Source: Pseudoramibacter fermentans
Lineage (GTDB): Bacteria > Bacillota > Clostridia > Eubacteriales > Eubacteriaceae
Reading direction: 5' to 3'
NCBI GenBank assembly: GCA_009493725.1
Contig: VOGB01000004.1
Location: forward strand, 558,001-622,000
Length of the DNA stretch: 64,000 nt
Below the pieces are notes generated by a model, which saw only the letters and a program-made list of their open reading frames with translations, was not told the DNA's origin and did no database searches. Below, piece after piece: positions 18,896 to 26,983 of the stretch; the first letter of the stretch is position 1, and each line of letters starts with the position of its first letter. The position numbers were made by a program, and so were the translations under genes.

Positions 18896-20683
18896 ATGAT
18901 GGAAACGCATTTTAGATCTGCCGTTTGCGGCGAGGTCAATGAAAGTAAGGTGGGCCAGACCGTTAAATTAGCGGGATGGGCCGACAGCCGCCGAGACTTG
19001 GGTGGCGTTATTTTTGTTGATCTTCGCGACCGCTCGGGGAAGGTTCAAGTTGTTTTCAATGAAAAAATAGTTGGATCTGAATTCCCAATTGCCGAAAAGA
19101 TCAGAGATGAATACGTATTGAATGTTGAAGGGGTTGTTCAGGAAAGAACACCTGAAACGGTCAATCCTAAGATGGAAACCGGGAAGGTAGAAGTAATGGT
19201 GCATCACATTACCATCTTGGATACTTCAGCGACACCTCCAATTTATGTAAAAGATAACGATAAATCGGGCGAAAACGTCAGACTGAAATATCGCTATCTG
19301 GATCTGCGTAAGCCGAAAAATCAGAAAATTTTGATGACTCGGGCGAAGGTCGCTTCTATTGTCAGAAATTATTTGAACGAACATGGTTTCTGCGAAATTG
19401 AAACGCCTATTTTAGGAAAAACAACGCCAGAAGGGGCTCGCGATTTTCTGGTTCCTTCAAGAGTTCAAAAGGGCAAATTCTTTGGTCTGCCGCAGAGCCC
19501 ACAGCTTTTTAAACAAATTTTGATGATCTCTGGCATGGATCGTTATTATCAATTGGCAAAATGCTTCAGAGATGAAGATTTACGCCAGGATCGCCAGCCG
19601 GAATTTACCCAGATCGATATGGAAATGTCATTTGTCACAAAGGATGACATCCTGCCGATTATGGAAGAAATGATCGCAAAGATCTTTAAAGAAATCCGCG
19701 GTATTGAATTGGAACGTCCGTTCCTGCGGATGACATGGCGGGAAGCGATGGATCGCTTTGGTTCAGACAAGCCGGATATGCGTTTCGGTCTGGAACTACA
19801 CGATCTTTCTGATATTCTTAAAGATTCATCCTTTAATGTTTTTTCCGACGCGATCAAACGAGGCGGTTCTGTCCGAGCGATCATCGCGAAGGACGCACAA
19901 GGGAAACTGTCTAAAAAAGCCCTTAAAAATTTGGAAAAACACGCCAAGATCTACAAAGCTAAGGGTTTAGCTTGGATTGACGTCAAAGACGATGAATCCC
20001 AGATGAAAACACCAATTCTGAAATTCATCTCTGAAGAAGAAAAACAAGCGATTTACGACCGCTTAGGCGCAGAAGAAGGCGATTATATCTTCATGGTCGC
20101 AGATACAGACCAAATTGCGTGCACCGCGATGGGGCAGCTGCGCTTAGAATTGGCACGCCGTCTTAAGATCGATGTATCCAATCAGTTTAAATTCTTGTGG
20201 GTTATCGATTTCCCGCTGCTTGAATACGATGAAGAACAGGGCCGTTATGTAGCGGTTCACCATCCATTTACAGCACCGCTTGACGAAGACATTCCATTGT
20301 TGGAAACTGCACCAGAAAAAGTACGTTCAGATGCGTACGACATGGTTGTCAATGGCGTAGAACTCGGCGGCGGTTCTATCCGTATCCACAACGGCGATAT
20401 TCAGGAAAAGATGTTTAAGGCGCTTAATCTCTCAGAAGAAACGGTTCAAACACAGTTTGGCTTCTTAATGGAAGCACTCAAATACGGGACTCCGCCACAT
20501 GGTGGTTTAGCCTTCGGTTTTGACCGTTTGATTATGATGTTGATGGATATCGACAACATCCGCGATGTCATTGCGTTCCCGAAAACACAGAATCACAGCG
20601 ATTTAATGACAGAAGCGCCAGCTGATGCAGGTTTGGACCAATTGATCGATTTGGGCATCAGCGTGGATGAAGATATTGTTTAA
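18896..20683 (+). CDS. aspS: Aspartate--tRNA ligase
   Basis: This is a class II synthetase of 595 residues, the length of the bacterial type with a GAD insertion. It has an N-terminal OB-fold anticodon-binding domain (VKLAGWADSRRDLGG), motif 2 around KCFRDEDLRQDRQPEFTQID, a GAD domain in the middle and motif 3 in GLAFGFDRLIMML near the end. A second ATG directly follows the first; AGGAGGAA at 18879-18886 suits either. hisS, often between hemZ and aspS in Firmicutes, is not here. Confidence 0.96.
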   Translation: MMETHFRSAVCGEVNESKVGQTVKLAGWADSRRDLGGVIFVDLRDRSGKVQVVFNEKIVGSEFPIAEKIRDEYVLNVEGVVQERTPETVNPKMETGKVEVMVHHITILDTSATPPIYVKDNDKSGENVRLKYRYLDLRKPKNQKILMTRAKVASIVRNYLNEHGFCEIETPILGKTTPEGARDFLVPSRVQKGKFFGLPQSPQLFKQILMISGMDRYYQLAKCFRDEDLRQDRQPEFTQIDMEMSFVTKDDILPIMEEMIAKIFKEIRGIELERPFLRMTWREAMDRFGSDKPDMRFGLELHDLSDILKDSSFNVFSDAIKRGGSVRAIIAKDAQGKLSKKALKNLEKHAKIYKAKGLAWIDVKDDESQMKTPILKFISEEEKQAIYDRLGAEEGDYIFMVADTDQIACTAMGQLRLELARRLKIDVSNQFKFLWVIDFPLLEYDEEQGRYVAVHHPFTAPLDEDIPLLETAPEKVRSDAYDMVVNGVELGGGSIRIHNGDIQEKMFKALNLSEETVQTQFGFLMEALKYGTPPHGGLAFGFDRLIMMLMDIDNIRDVIAFPKTQNHSDLMTEAPADAGLDQLIDLGISVDEDIV

Positions 20684-20693
20684 TTGAATGCAC

Positions 20694-20722
20694 AACTCCC
20701 AATTTTTTGGGAGTTATATTTC
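20694..20722 (+). terminator. Terminator after aspS
   Basis: AACTCCCAA (20694-20702) pairs with TTGGGAGTT (20707-20715) across a TTTT loop. The following T tract is interrupted (ATATTTCT), so strength is uncertain. Confidence 0.7.
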
Positions 20723-20749
20723 TAATAGCATAAAATAGAGGCATTTAAG

Positions 20750-21223
20750 ATGATCGAATACGGAACAGTTAAGAGAATAAAGAAAAACAATACGGCAAGG
20801 GTCATCATTACGCGTCATGAAATGTGCGGCGACTGCAAAGCGTGTGAATTGGGCACGTCAAAAAAAACAATGACTGTCGACGCAAAAAACGATGTGAACG
20901 CCAAGGTAGGCGATAAAGTTGCACTCGAAATGGAATTTGCCAATTTTATGAAAGCGAGCGGCGTGGCCTACGGTTTTCCGCTAATTGGCTTTTTACTCGG
21001 GATATTTATCGGGTACTCCATTGCACCGATGCTGCATTTAAATGAAGTTTACACTGGCTTTTTCGGAGGCCTCATTCTCATGTTTGCGGCATACGGGATT
21101 ATTCATCTGATGGATCGCCGGGGAAGGTTTGGAAAAGACAAATACGAACCTGTGATTACAAATGTCATTGATCCTGATAATAATCTGCTGCTGAACAAAT
21201 ATGCAAAATCCGAAGAAAAATAA
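20750..21223 (+). CDS. SoxR-reducing system protein RseC family
   Basis: A 157-residue membrane protein with the RseC/MucC arrangement. A soluble N-terminal part carries Cys26, Cys29 and Cys32 (CGDCKAC), followed by two hydrophobic helices at about 72-92 and 102-120, then a cytosolic tail. In E. coli RseC associates with the Rsx electron-transfer complex that reduces SoxR; in Clostridia homologues often accompany Rnf genes, which are not in this window. Function here is inferred only from family. The gene abuts the HAD phosphatase two bases downstream. Confidence 0.82.
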   Translation: MIEYGTVKRIKKNNTARVIITRHEMCGDCKACELGTSKKTMTVDAKNDVNAKVGDKVALEMEFANFMKASGVAYGFPLIGFLLGIFIGYSIAPMLHLNEVYTGFFGGLILMFAAYGIIHLMDRRGRFGKDKYEPVITNVIDPDNNLLLNKYAKSEEK

Positions 21224-21225
21224 AG

Positions 21226-21972
21226 ATGAGTAATAAAGTTAAAAAATTCTTTTTCGACATTGACGACACGTTGTACAATCAGTACGAGCCCTTTAGAAGA
21301 GCCTTTGAATATTCCTTTGGTGATCGCTTCAAAGCGTTGAATGTAGAGCGCATTTTTATCGACAGCCGTGCTCGGAGTGACGAGGTTTTCGACATGGTCT
21401 CCAGAGGCGAAATCGATAAAGAAGAAATGTATGCGTACCGTATTGGAAAAGCCTTTGAAGATAATGGCGCTTACCTTTCAAAACCGGATTGTTTGGCCTT
21501 TCAGGATAATTACGAGACCTTTCAAGGAAAAATCTGCCTTTCAGAACAGATACAAAATTTGTTGACCTATCTGTCAAAGCAGGGTGTGTTCTTGGGCATC
21601 ATATCCAACGGGCCAGAACGGCATCAGTGGTTTAAAATCAAAACTTTAGGCCTTGAAAAATGGTTCCCTAAAGAAAATATTTTTATATCTGGAAAGATAG
21701 GACTCACAAAACCGCATCGGGAAATATTCCAATATGTAGAGAAGCGTACCCACAGTCAATCTGACGAATGCTTGTACGTTGGCGATGCTTATCCGATCGA
21801 CGTGGTGGGGGCAAAAAGAGCGAACTGGAAATCGGTATGGTTCAATAGACGCCACCACGTTCAGCCAGACGATAGTGAGTACACGCCTGATTTTGTCGTC
21901 GAATCGGAATTAGAATTAAGCGAATTGTTACTCGCCATTTATCACATCACTTTATCGTTTAATGAAAAATGA
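21226..21972 (+). CDS. HAD-superfamily phosphatase (subfamily IA)
   Basis: The protein has 248 residues. Motif I FFDIDDTLY (nucleophile Asp11, acid Asp13), motif II ISNG, a lysine in GLTKPHREIF (motif III) and motif IV YVGDAYPIDVVGA are all present, with a helical cap between I and II. The layout resembles YjjG/YsaA-type nucleotide or sugar-phosphate phosphatases, but the substrate is unknown. Its last 31 bases overlap the end of the convergent Crp/Fnr gene. Confidence 0.85.
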   Translation: MSNKVKKFFFDIDDTLYNQYEPFRRAFEYSFGDRFKALNVERIFIDSRARSDEVFDMVSRGEIDKEEMYAYRIGKAFEDNGAYLSKPDCLAFQDNYETFQGKICLSEQIQNLLTYLSKQGVFLGIISNGPERHQWFKIKTLGLEKWFPKENIFISGKIGLTKPHREIFQYVEKRTHSQSDECLYVGDAYPIDVVGAKRANWKSVWFNRRHHVQPDDSEYTPDFVVESELELSELLLAIYHITLSFNEK

Positions 21973-22622
21973 TTCTTATTCATTGTGATTAAACCATCTT
22001 TTTGCATTTTTGAGAGTTCATGGGAAAGCGCGGAGCGATCGACGTTCAAATAATCGGCCAACTGCTGTCGGTTAAAGGGAATGTCAAAGCTTGCGCTTTC
22101 TTTTTCTTTTGAAAGAAAAGACAAGTACGAAATGACACGTCCGCGAATGGTCTTGCTGGATGTATGAAAGATTCTATGGGACAAATGCAAATTCTTTTGA
22201 CTGCAGGCGAGAAGTAAATTTTGTACTAACGTATTTTTTGCCGATGAAATGGCTGATTGTTCTGCGGGGACAGATTGAAATAATTTCTGTGTAGAGATAA
22301 ATAAGATCTCGCTGGTTTTCTGAGCGATCACGTCGACGGACAACGGCTTATTAGCCAGAACGTAACTTTCGGCGAAAATGGCGCCATTTGATAAATGGGC
22401 AATGATCGAGGTGTTTCCCCAAAAGTCGACGTTTTCGATACGCACTTCGCCGTTTAAGACGATGCCAAATTCGTTAAGTTGATCTCCGACATGATAAATG
22501 TATTTTTTGCGTTGAATCGTCTTCACATGGCAGCCCAAAAAACTGAGAAGTGCTTCCAGTTCGGCGGGGTTGATATGGTTGAATAGTTTGATTTGCTCTA
22601 AATCATATGCTTTTATTTCCAT
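21942..22622 (-). CDS. Crp/Fnr family transcriptional regulator
   Basis: The 226-residue protein has an N-terminal cyclic-nucleotide-binding-like beta-barrel (about 15-130) and a C-terminal winged helix (FNRQQLADYLNVDRSALSHE as recognition region). It lacks the N-terminal cysteine cluster of FNR, so it is not an obvious iron-sulfur oxygen sensor; the ligand is unknown. Similar Clostridial proteins respond to redox or metabolite signals. GGAGG lies six bases before the ATG. It is divergent from a ferredoxin gene with overlapping -10 boxes, which suggests it may control that gene and itself. Confidence 0.88.
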   Translation of the reverse strand: MEIKAYDLEQIKLFNHINPAELEALLSFLGCHVKTIQRKKYIYHVGDQLNEFGIVLNGEVRIENVDFWGNTSIIAHLSNGAIFAESYVLANKPLSVDVIAQKTSEILFISTQKLFQSVPAEQSAISSAKNTLVQNLLLACSQKNLHLSHRIFHTSSKTIRGRVISYLSFLSKEKESASFDIPFNRQQLADYLNVDRSALSHELSKMQKDGLITMNKNHFSLNDKVM

Positions 22623-22663
22623 GGACAGCCTCCAGATTTTTCTTTTTTTATTTCGCTGAATGT

Positions 22664-22671
22664 ATTATACT
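22664..22671. promoter_or_regulatory. Overlapping divergent -10 boxes between crp/fnr-like gene and ferredoxin
   Basis: TATACT on the plus strand (22666-22671) overlaps TATAAT on the minus strand (complement of 22664-22669). The -35 regions at 17 bases spacing are weak (TTTTTT forward, TTTCAT reverse), which would fit activator-dependent promoters. Confidence 0.42.
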
Positions 22672-22705
22672 AAAACTATATCCAAGATGAAAGAAGGGGA
22701 TTATA

Positions 22706-22891
22706 ATGAAATACAAAGTTAATGATGGTTGTATTGGATGCGGCGCCTGCGAAGCGACCTGTCCGGAAATATTTTTCATCAACGATGAAGGCGTCGCCGA
22801 AGCCAGAGATATCGAAGTGACACCTGAGTTAGCGGAAAGCGCTGAAGAAGCGATGGATGGCTGCCCAGTAGGCGTCATTGAACAAATTTAA
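22706..22891 (+). CDS. 4Fe-4S ferredoxin (single cluster)
   Basis: A 61-residue electron carrier with one cluster: Cys9, Cys12 and Cys15 in CIGCGAC with a following TCP, and the distal Cys in GCPVGVI near the end. The 2[4Fe-4S] Clostridial repeat has degenerated, so only one cluster is expected; TCPEIF is typical of this group. It has the AGGGGA ribosome binding site and its own terminator, so it is a single-gene unit. Confidence 0.92.
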   Translation: MKYKVNDGCIGCGACEATCPEIFFINDEGVAEARDIEVTPELAESAEEAMDGCPVGVIEQI

Positions 22892-22907
22892 GTCAAACAC
22901 ATTAAAG

Positions 22908-22941
22908 AACGTCTAATCATTATACGATTGGGCGTTTTTTT
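22908..22941 (+). terminator. Terminator after ferredoxin
   Basis: An 11-pair stem, AACGTCTAATC (22908-22918) with GATTGGGCGTT (22926-22936), contains G-U pairs and is followed by seven T. Confidence 0.85.
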
Positions 22942-22965
22942 ATAGGGAGCAAAGGGGGGAAGATA

Positions 22966-23526
22966 GTGAAAAAACGCGTTTCAATTTTAGAATTATACAT
23001 CACCTTTTTTAAAATCGGTGCGATGATGTTTGGAGGCGGCTACGCGATGCTGCCGATTCTTCAAAGAGAAGTCGTCGAGGATAAAAAATGGGTTACAGAT
23101 CGGGAAATTGCGGATTATTACGCGATCGGACAGTGCACGCCAGGGATTATTGCAGTGAATACTGCCACATTTATTGGCTATAAGAAACGTGGCATCATTG
23201 GCGGAATTATTGCGACATTGGGCGTCATTTCACCGTCACTTTTGATTATTATGACGCTGGCAAAAATTATCAGCCGTTTTGAAAACGCTGAAGTGGTTGT
23301 CAATGCTTTTAAAGGGATCAGAATTGCGGTTGTTGTGCTCATTCTCAATGCGGTCATCAAAATAGGGAAAAGCTCAATTGTCGACAAAGCGACAGCTGGC
23401 ATTTTCCTAGTCGTTTTGGTATTGGCTCTTGCCACAAATGTGTCGCCAGTTGTGTTTGTTCTCATTGCGGCCGCTGCCGGCATATTGATTCAATCTTTGC
23501 GCTTCCGAAAAGGAGGTAAAAGATAA
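22966..23526 (+). CDS. Chromate transporter family protein, half-size (first subunit)
   Basis: A 186-residue membrane protein of the CHR family. MMFGGGYAMLPIL and the CTPGIIAVNTATFIGY signature are present, with about five or six hydrophobic helices. Half-size CHR proteins occur in pairs of opposite topology and act together; physiological substrates in anaerobes are often unknown, so chromate efflux should not be assumed. It starts with GTG after AAGGGGGGAAG. The stop codon overlaps the ATG of the partner by one base. Confidence 0.88.
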   Translation: MKKRVSILELYITFFKIGAMMFGGGYAMLPILQREVVEDKKWVTDREIADYYAIGQCTPGIIAVNTATFIGYKKRGIIGGIIATLGVISPSLLIIMTLAKIISRFENAEVVVNAFKGIRIAVVVLILNAVIKIGKSSIVDKATAGIFLVVLVLALATNVSPVVFVLIAAAAGILIQSLRFRKGGKR

Positions 23527-24101
23527 TGGTGTATGTGCGACTCTTTTGGGAATTTTTTAAAACTGGTCTTTTTGCAATTGGAGGAGGGATGGCCACCTTT
23601 CCTTTTCTCAGCAATATTGGTCAAACTACACATTGGTATACCCAGTCTCAGCTGGCGGATATGGTCGCAGTCTCTGAGTCGACGCCAGGCCCGCTTGGCA
23701 TCAATATGGCAACGTATGTGGGCTTTACCGTAAGCGGCGTGTTGGGAGCTATTGTATCGACCTTGAGTGAGGTACTGCCCTCAGTGATCATTATCACGCT
23801 GATTGCGAAGGCACTTCAGACCTTTAAGGATAATCAATACGTTCAGGACGGTTTTTATGGGCTGCGTCCCGCCTCAACGGCGTTAATCGCAGCGGCCTGT
23901 TGTTCGGTTGGAGAAATTGCATTATTTAATACCCATACGCATTTGTCGATTCAAAATTTCTTGTCTTTCATTAATTGGAAAGCGGTTGCTTTTGCCGTCG
24001 TTATTTTTGTTTTGTCGAATTGGGTTCCGAAGGTGAAGAACTGGCATCCGATTATATTTATCGCAATTGCCGCGGCAGTCGGCATCGTCGTTAAATTTTA
24101 G
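23526..24101 (+). CDS. Chromate transporter family protein, half-size (second subunit)
   Basis: The 191-residue partner has the same signatures in variant form (AIGGGMATFPFL and ESTPGPLGINMATYVGF). The ATG overlaps the previous stop (TAATG) and has an AAAGGAGGT site, so the two are translated together. Together they equal one full-length ChrA. The tail continues into the tyrS promoter. Confidence 0.88.
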   Translation: MVYVRLFWEFFKTGLFAIGGGMATFPFLSNIGQTTHWYTQSQLADMVAVSESTPGPLGINMATYVGFTVSGVLGAIVSTLSEVLPSVIIITLIAKALQTFKDNQYVQDGFYGLRPASTALIAAACCSVGEIALFNTHTHLSIQNFLSFINWKAVAFAVVIFVLSNWVPKVKNWHPIIFIAIAAAVGIVVKF

Positions 24102-24103
24102 AC

Positions 24104-24132
24104 TTGAACTCTTGATAAGGATTAGATATAAT
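24104..24132 (+). promoter_or_regulatory. Sigma-A promoter for the tyrS T-box transcript
   Basis: TTGAAC (24104-24109) and TATAAT (24127-24132) are 17 bases apart. Transcription should start near 24139, at the base of the T-box leader. Confidence 0.8.
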
Positions 24133-24138
24133 ACTAAA

Positions 24139-24413
24139 CAATTCATTTGAATAAGCGATGATAAAAAGAGTAGTTTATTTGTTTCTTTCCAGAGAGTGTT
24201 TGGACGCTGAGAAAACACAAGAACAAATAAATGAAGTACATTTTGGAGCTTTCAGTTTGAAAAATCGCCTTGCGGTGATTGATTAGGATTGGACGGGTCT
24301 GCCCGATACAGCTTGTATTATATATTAATACACCGAGGAGTCTTAGCGGCTTAAATTGAGGTGGTACCACGGTTATTCGTCCTCTATCTGAATTTTCAGA
24401 TAGAGGATTTTTT
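24139..24413 (+). promoter_or_regulatory. T-box leader controlling tyrS (tRNA-Tyr sensing)
   Basis: The 332 bases between the transporter and tyrS hold a classic T-box. Stem I begins with GATGATAAAAAGAGTAG, followed by CAGAGAGTGTTTGGACGCTGAG. The specifier is the Tyr codon TAC at 24237-24239, inside GAAGTACATTTTGGAGC. The T-box itself, GAGGTGGTACCACGG, is at 24358-24372; its TGGT can pair with an ACCA tRNA end. A terminator (CCTCTATCTGA and its complement, 24381-24406, then six T) closes it. Uncharged tRNA-Tyr should favour the antiterminator and raise tyrS expression. Confidence 0.95.
24381..24413 (+). terminator. T-box terminator upstream of tyrS
   Basis: Eleven or twelve perfect pairs (CCTCTATCTGA with TCAGATAGAGG) plus a T tract at 24408-24413. 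It is the regulated element of the T-box leader. Confidence 0.92.
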
Positions 24414-24432
24414 ATGATATGGAGGTAAATGA

Positions 24433-25656
24433 ATGGAAATTTATGATGAATTAGTTGCGCGGGGTCTGATCGCTCAGGTGACTGACGAACCGCAGATCCG
24501 GGAGTTGATTAATAAGGGCGGCGCAAAATTCTATATTGGGTTCGATCCAACTGCAGATTCTCTTCATGTCGGTCATTTTATGGCATTGTGTTTGATGAAA
24601 AGACTGCAGCAGGCAGGCAACCGTCCAGTGGCGTTGGTCGGCGGCGGTACAGGGTATATTGGTGACCCGTCTGGCCGAACGGATTTAAGACGAATGATGA
24701 CGCCGGAAGAAATCCAGCACAACTGCGACTGCTTTAAAAAACAGATGTCGCGGTTCATCGAATTCGGAGAAGATAAAGCCCAATTAGTCAATAATGCGGA
24801 CTGGCTTTTAGATTTAAATTATGTCGATGTGCTTCGGGAAGTTGGCGTTCATTTTTCGGTGAACAACATGTTGAGAGCAGAAGCGTATAAACAGCGTATG
24901 GCGAGAGGGCTCTCCTTCCTGGAATTCAATTACATGATCATGCAGGCCTACGATTTTTATCACCTGCATCAGGCGTACGGCGTTAATATGCAGTTCGGCG
25001 GAAATGACCAGTGGAGTAATATGCTCGCCGGAACAGAATTGATTCGCAAGAAGACTGGTGACGATGCGTACGCGATGACCATTACGCTGTTATTGAACTC
25101 TGAAGGTAAGAAAATGGGCAAGACAGGGAAAGGCGCGGTCTGGCTCGATCCCAACAAGACCAGTCCTTTCGAATTTTACCAGTACTGGCGGAATATCGAC
25201 GACGCAGACGTGATGAAGTGCCTGCGGATGTTGACATTTATTCCCCTTGACGAAATCGACGAAATGGGAAAATGGGACGATTCTCGTATCAATGAAAAGA
25301 AAGAAATCTTGGCTCACGAATTGACAACTTTGGTCCACGGTGAAGAAGAAGCGAACAAGGCCCAGAAGGTTTCCAGAAACCTGTTCACAGGGGCAGGAAG
25401 TGATTCGGACATGCCGAAGGTTGAAATTTCTAACGATCAATTAGAAGACGATCAGATCGGTGTTGTGGATCTGCTGACGGTTTCTGAAATTGCCAAGAGC
25501 AAATCAGAAGCGAGAAGACTTATTAACCAAAATGGCATCTCGATTGATGGCAGCAAGGTAACCGATCAAAATATGCAGATTACCAAAGCGATGCTTGAAA
25601 AGGGATTTGTCCTTAAAAAAGGAAAAAAAGTATTTAAAAAATTTGTTTTGGCGTAA
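24433..25656 (+). CDS. tyrS: Tyrosine--tRNA ligase (TyrS1 type)
   Basis: A class I synthetase of 407 residues. The HIGH-type motif is HVGH at 45-48, the KMSKS-type loop is KMGKT, and a C-terminal S4 RNA-binding domain starts near residue 342 (VSEIAKSKSEARRLI). Expression is controlled by the T-box upstream. The ribosome binding site GGAGG overlaps the downstream side of the leader terminator region. It is a single-gene unit ended by a strong terminator. Confidence 0.97.
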   Translation: MEIYDELVARGLIAQVTDEPQIRELINKGGAKFYIGFDPTADSLHVGHFMALCLMKRLQQAGNRPVALVGGGTGYIGDPSGRTDLRRMMTPEEIQHNCDCFKKQMSRFIEFGEDKAQLVNNADWLLDLNYVDVLREVGVHFSVNNMLRAEAYKQRMARGLSFLEFNYMIMQAYDFYHLHQAYGVNMQFGGNDQWSNMLAGTELIRKKTGDDAYAMTITLLLNSEGKKMGKTGKGAVWLDPNKTSPFEFYQYWRNIDDADVMKCLRMLTFIPLDEIDEMGKWDDSRINEKKEILAHELTTLVHGEEEANKAQKVSRNLFTGAGSDSDMPKVEISNDQLEDDQIGVVDLLTVSEIAKSKSEARRLINQNGISIDGSKVTDQNMQITKAMLEKGFVLKKGKKVFKKFVLA

Positions 25657-25660
25657 AATC

Positions 25661-25695
25661 AAAACGGGCTGTCCGGAAAGGGACAGCCCGTTTTT
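25661..25695. terminator. Bidirectional terminator between tyrS and the aminopeptidase
   Basis: AAAACGGGCTGTCC (25661-25674) pairs with GGACAGCCCGTTTT (25681-25694). T runs lie on both strands, so it serves tyrS and the convergent gene. Confidence 0.93.
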
Positions 25696-25711
25696 GGGTT
25701 ATGATTAAAAT

Positions 25712-26959
25712 TTAACTGGCCCAGTTGCCATTGATGAAAATAGGGATTTTGGAGCCGTCAGCTTTAACGCCGGTAATATTTAAATCTGAAGCGCCGACCA
25801 TAAAATCCACGTGGGTGTCGGAAACATTTAATCCGGCATTTTTTAACGCGGCTTCGTCCATATTTTGGCCGCCTTTAACACAGGTAGGATAAGCGGCGCC
25901 GAGTGCGAAGTGACAGCTGGCATTTTCGTCGAACAGGGTATTGTAGAAAAGAATGCCGAGATTTTGAATTGGGGAATCGTAGGGCACAAAAGAAATTTCG
26001 CCGAGCTGATTACTGCCTGGGCAGGATTCAAGCAGTGATTGCAGCGCGTCGTATCCCTGCTCTGCTGAAAAATCTGTCACAACGCCGTTTTTAAATGTAA
26101 ACTGAAAATGATCGATCAGCTGTCCATTGTAAACCAAAGGGTGTGTGCTGACGAGCGTTCCGTTTACGCGATCTTTATCAGGTGCGCAGAAGATTTCTTC
26201 AGTTGGAATATTAGGGAAAAAGGACACGCCGTCCTGAGCGATTTCTGAACCGCCGGCCCAAACGTGATTTTTGGGCATGCCGACGTGAAGATCAGTGCCG
26301 GATGACGGGGAAGTGTAGATGAATTCTGTGAACTGGTGCTGATTTAATAGGTTGACACGTTTTTCAAAGCTTTGATTATGGGCCTGCCAAGCGCCGACAG
26401 GATCAGCTAAATCTGTTCTTGTGGTGTAGAAAATGGCATCCCATAACTTGGAAACAGCAAGATCTTCAGGAAGTTCTGGGAAAATTTTGTGCGCCCATCC
26501 GGCCGTTGGAACAGAAATGACGCACCAGCGGATGCGGTCGTTCATCACGGCCTCCTGATACCTTTTTCCAGCAGTCTGAGCAGCCCGTGTAGCAGCCAAT
26601 ACCTTGCTGGTATCCACACCCTTCATCACATCAGGGTCTTCCGCATAAATGGAGATCACCGCCGTATTTTGATCGACGTAGTCGTTTAATCGGTCCTGCT
26701 GCCACTTTGGGATGGTTGTTAAGGCTTCCAGATCGGCGTGATCGTATCGCAGTCTTGAAAAATGTTCGTCATTGTAGCGAATCGAGACATCCTTCGCGCC
26801 GAGTTCAAAGGCATTTTTGGCAACAAGGCGTGCAAAATCAGCACTTTCCACTGGCGCATTGACAACGAGCGTCTGACCGGGCTGAATATTGACGCCTAAA
26901 GAGCAGGCAAGATGAGCTAAATTATTTTTTTTCTGTTTAAAAGTGAGTGTTGAATTCAT
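25712..26959 (-). CDS. M29 family aminopeptidase (AmpS/PepS type)
   Basis: A 415-residue metallo-aminopeptidase of the thermophilic aminopeptidase family. Recognisable family blocks are SGTDLHVGMP, PTEEIFCAPDKDRVNGT, GEISFVPYDSPI, the ASCHFALGAAYP histidine block and THVDFMVGASDLNITG near the end, which provide metal ligands. The start at 26959 (MNSTLTF) is chosen over 26971 because GAGG lies six bases upstream of it. It trims peptides in the cytosol; no signal peptide is seen. tmcAL lies 24 bases upstream on the same strand. Confidence 0.9.
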   Translation of the reverse strand: MNSTLTFKQKKNNLAHLACSLGVNIQPGQTLVVNAPVESADFARLVAKNAFELGAKDVSIRYNDEHFSRLRYDHADLEALTTIPKWQQDRLNDYVDQNTAVISIYAEDPDVMKGVDTSKVLAATRAAQTAGKRYQEAVMNDRIRWCVISVPTAGWAHKIFPELPEDLAVSKLWDAIFYTTRTDLADPVGAWQAHNQSFEKRVNLLNQHQFTEFIYTSPSSGTDLHVGMPKNHVWAGGSEIAQDGVSFFPNIPTEEIFCAPDKDRVNGTLVSTHPLVYNGQLIDHFQFTFKNGVVTDFSAEQGYDALQSLLESCPGSNQLGEISFVPYDSPIQNLGILFYNTLFDENASCHFALGAAYPTCVKGGQNMDEAALKNAGLNVSDTHVDFMVGASDLNITGVKADGSKIPIFINGNWAS

Positions 26960-26983
26960 AATAAGCCTCATTTCTTTGAATAT

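Noticed and set aside
22966..24101. Chromate transporter as one gene broken by a frameshift
   Set aside because: Each half has its own start and a strong ribosome binding site (AAGGAGGT for the second), and half-size pairs are a known family form.
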